From assembly GCA_963854835.1 (NCBI GenBank), contig OY978525.1:86605171-86669170 (forward strand): a stretch of DNA of 64,000 bases, read 5' to 3'. Below the pieces are notes generated by a model, which worked only from the letters and a program-made list of their open reading frames with translations, ran no database searches and had not been told where the DNA came from. A program made the position numbers and the translations under genes. Below, in pieces: positions 61,604-64,000 of the stretch (its first letter is position 1; each line of letters starts with the position of its first letter). The DNA comes from Megamerina dolium (Eukaryota > Arthropoda > Insecta > Diptera > Megamerinidae).

Positions 61604-61934
61604 TGAGGCTGGGTCAATAAGTCTTTGAAAATTGAAATATGGAAGGAATAAGGAACATGATGATGAATCCGCGGTTACGAGGCGGCACAGAGTGATTGCG
61701 TTTGTTGTGAATTGTTAGCAAGTTTTTTCATATACAAATATTTATGCAAAATTGAAATCACTGATCAATGTGATAAGCCTCTGGCACCCTTACCTTCCCT
61801 TCTTTCTATTTTTACTTAAATATTTATAACCGTCTGAAAATTCGGACGCATTCCTTTGAAAGATGTTTCTTGACACGCAAAAAAAATGTTTAATTACTTA
61901 TCTCAATTTTCATAGACTTATTTACCCACCCTCT
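61604..61934. mobile_element. 331-bp MITE with about 33-bp inverted repeats
   Basis: The left end GGCTGGGTCAATAAGTCTTT continues to GAAAATTGAAAT. The right end in reverse is GGGTGGGTAAATAAGTCTAT and then GAAAATTGAGAT. TA lies at both outer edges (61602-61603 and about 61935-61936), suggesting a Tc1/mariner-type origin. It is noncoding. Confidence 0.7.
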
Positions 61935-62416
61935 TATAGTCACCATTAATTTCAATATGTTCCTTCTGTCGGTAGATACATATTTCTAAAACTTTTCGAC
62001 ATCATCTGCATTTATTATATTCGAACATTTGATTACTTTTATAAGATGATTTAAATAACGAAAAAATGTTCTTTGAGAAAAAAATCGCTCTATAATATTT
62101 TCATATAAATTCACATTTATACATTTACACATATTGCCAAACGAAAAATGGGCTGGGCATATAAGAAGAATTTTCGGTAGTTCCTTTTTGACAACGTCAG
62201 CCACTTGTGCAAAAATGCATAATATTTGCTCAATAAAGAAATAATTAGTTTATTTTATTTTTCACTTTAAAATTTCAAGTAAATTTTAATTTAAAAATTG
62301 TAGTATTATTAGAAAAGTATCTTTTGCCGAAATTTCAATTTAACGCTTTTTAATCTGATCTGATAATGTTTGTTTAAACAAAAATCTACATTTAGGGAGT
62401 TTTTCGGCAATCATTA

Positions 62417-63637
62417 CCGGGGGCGGTCCCAGAACTAACCGACCTAACAAAGAAAACAACAAATTTGGGAAAATTTGTCTTTATTTCTCAACATAATCTC
62501 CTTTTAGCTCTATACACATTCCCAGCGATATTTTATAGCTTCGATGTAGCTGTTTATAGTATGAACTGTCTAGTTCATTAAAATACCCATCTACCGCAGA
62601 CTTCACCTCTTCATTGCTTGCAAATCTTTTATCACCAAGCCATTTTTTTAAATTTGGAAATAGAAAATAATCCGCACGCAACTAAATCTGGCGAATAAGG
62701 TGCGTGCTGAAGCAATTCGAGCTGTTACTCATTGATTTTGGCCATCGCAATAGCGGATGTGTGAACTGGTGCATTGTCTTGATGAAACAACACTTTTTTT
62801 TCGCCAAATGCAGCCTTTCTTCATTAATTTTATCACTTAAACGCTGCAACAAATTAGCATAATCCTCGCCGTTGATAATTAATAAAAATTATCCCACGTG
62901 CATCTCAAAAAACTGACGCCATAACCTTGCCTGCAGATGGAACTGTCTTCTCCTTCGTTGGACACGATTCTCCCCTTTCATTGCACTGTTTTGACTGCAA
63001 AGGCAAAGGGGCAAAGGCCAGGTGTGAAGTGGTGGAACCATGTCTCATCCGTGGTTACGAATCGACGCAAAAACGTTGTTTTTGCTCTATTGTGAGCAAA
63101 CGCGGCACCCATATTTTACACATCTCCAAATTTTCGGTCAATATACAATGTATAGTACCTTTTGAAATGCCTATAATTTCACTTAGCTCACGCACCTTCA
63201 GCCGGTGATCATCCAATAAAATTTTGTGGATTTTCTTAACCGTTTCTGGCGTGGCCACCTCAATTGGTCGACCACTATGATGTTCGTCTTGGCAGCTCGT
63301 ACGATCTCGTTTAAACGATGCCACCCAATATTTTATGGTCGTAAACGAAGGAGCAGACTCCCCCAGAGTAGAATCTAGTTCGGCTTTAATATTCGTTGGA
63401 CTGAGACCTTTCAAATGAAAGTACTGAATTACATAACGGTGACCAATTTTTCCCATGTTTACAAATTCACTGAGGTCGTTAACTTTCGATGGCTCAAAAA
63501 AAAAATACTAAACAATGTGGCGCCTTGAAACTTAAAACATATGTTTTATAAGGTTGCCACTTTTTAGCAAAGTAATTTTTTTCAAACTACTGCGGCCATC
63601 TATTTGTCAGTTCGGCAAGTTCTGGGACCACCCTCGC
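62417..63637 (-). mobile_element. nearly full-length mariner, inactive
   Basis: The terminal repeats are GGGCGGTCCCAGAACTAACC at the left and (reverse complement) GGGTGGTCCCAGAACTTGCC at the right. TA is next to the left end, and the right-hand TA is apparently mutated. The length of about 1.2 kb is normal for mariner. The transposase runs from 63456 to 62481 on the minus strand but is broken. It lies in the presumed Myd88 intron, opposite to the gene. Confidence 0.88.
62481..63456 (-). pseudogene. mariner transposase with frameshifts (SETMAR-like lineage)
   Basis: Start at 63456 (MGKIGHRYVIQYFHLKGLSP). The N-terminal DNA-binding region is good for 130 residues, including WVASFKRDRTSCQDEHHSGR and IGISKGTIHCILTENL. 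The frame then breaks near 63060. Traces of the first catalytic Asp region (WFHHFTPG) and a stop lie near 63030-63000. The second catalytic block is HQDNAPVHTSAIAMAKIN near 62790. The third is altered: YSPDL is followed by a broken segment where SDYFLF should be. The C-terminus DYFLFPNLKKWLGDKRF to IELKGDYVEK is intact. Several shifts and a small deletion make it inactive. Confidence 0.88.
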
Positions 63638-64000
63638 CATTTTACCAACGTAACAAGCAGGGCGGCATAAGATAAGCCAAACTTTATGTTTTGTTGGTGG
63701 ACACAGCAACTTTTTTCGGTGACACCTTAACGTACTATAAAATACTTTTTGATTTTTTGTAATAAAATTGTAAATATAATAAAACTAATATTTTACGTGG
63801 TCCCGTACAAGCTCTTTAAAAAACATACTTATTTAAAATATCTGAAACATATTACCACGTGAATATGCTTTACTCTCCTACAAAGTAAACAATATCGAAA
63901 CAGTGGCGCTTTGTGCGAGAGTGTCGAGTTATATTGTGAAGTTATCGAAAATTAAAAGCAAGTTTTGATTGCTTTTAATCTGCTAAGAAATTGTTTACGT
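63638..64000. other. presumed intron, nothing identified
   Basis: No exon or repeat recognised up to the window edge. Confidence 0.5.

Larger units (their letters stand above)
60081..62416 (+). other. presumed intron of the Myd88-like gene
   Basis: It starts with the donor GTAATTGC. No further coding exon is recognised up to the end of the window, so the intron is at least 3.9 kb. Within it are a DINE-like fragment, a MITE and, further on, a mariner. A (GTT)n run lies near 61235 and a (GT)n run near 61330. Confidence 0.5.

Overview
The window is A+T-rich eukaryotic DNA from a dipteran, most likely a tephritid fruit fly (Bactrocera/Zeugodacus-like). This is inferred from the transposon set (mariner, Tc1, DINE-1/Helentron-like repeats, LOA- and RTE-type LINEs) and from one recognisable host exon, a Myd88-like death-domain exon near the right end. 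There are no bacterial genes, operons, CRISPR arrays or rRNA. The only tRNA-like sequences are the heads of a SINE family. Species and family names are from recognition, not a database search.

Layout. 1-2.7 kb: a mariner scrap, a broken LOA-type LINE with a 131-bp tandem duplication, a SINE piece and a mariner 5' end running into a (TA)n tract. 3.6-9.5 kb: two MITE candidates, three SINEs and an internally deleted mariner with both terminal repeats. 9.5-12.1 kb: a long-inverted-repeat element split by a 1.3-kb DINE-1/Helentron-like element whose body is a ~155-bp periodic array of GTGGGCGTGG. 12.5-20 kb: a mariner end, LINE 3' halves, a solo LTR with 4-bp target duplication, a SINE with a perfect 10-bp duplication and RTE-type LINE copy A. 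22-31.7 kb: internally deleted mariners, (TA)n tracts and a cluster of three SINEs, two of them head to head. 33.8-38.7 kb: a 540-bp (TA)n tract, then a 4.3-kb composite of two inverted Tc1 copies, one carrying the second DINE-1-like insert. 39.3-44.5 kb: a nearly complete minus-strand LOA-like LINE with a perfect 12-bp target duplication and a (TTAGG)n tail. 44.8-46.5 kb: two MITE groups flanked by TTA. 47-49 kb: CAA/CAG-rich DNA that resembles 5'-exon sequence. 49.4-58.8 kb: a SINE, LINE copies B and C, a mariner interrupted by a LINE fragment, a MITE, and a mariner derivative interrupted by a SINE. 59.6-60.1 kb: the Myd88 exon. 60.1-64 kb: its presumed intron, with a DINE-like fragment, a MITE and a nearly full-length but dead mariner.

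How it fits together. The region behaves as intergenic or intronic DNA being filled by transposons. No transposon here has an intact coding capacity. Nonautonomous forms dominate: SINEs, MITEs, deleted mariners and DINE-like repeats. Elements are repeatedly nested, and nearly every long (TA)n tract touches a transposon end. The only confident host function is Toll-pathway signalling (Myd88). The most interesting signals are the SINE family, the TTA-flanked MITEs, the periodic DINE-like array and the large palindromic composites.
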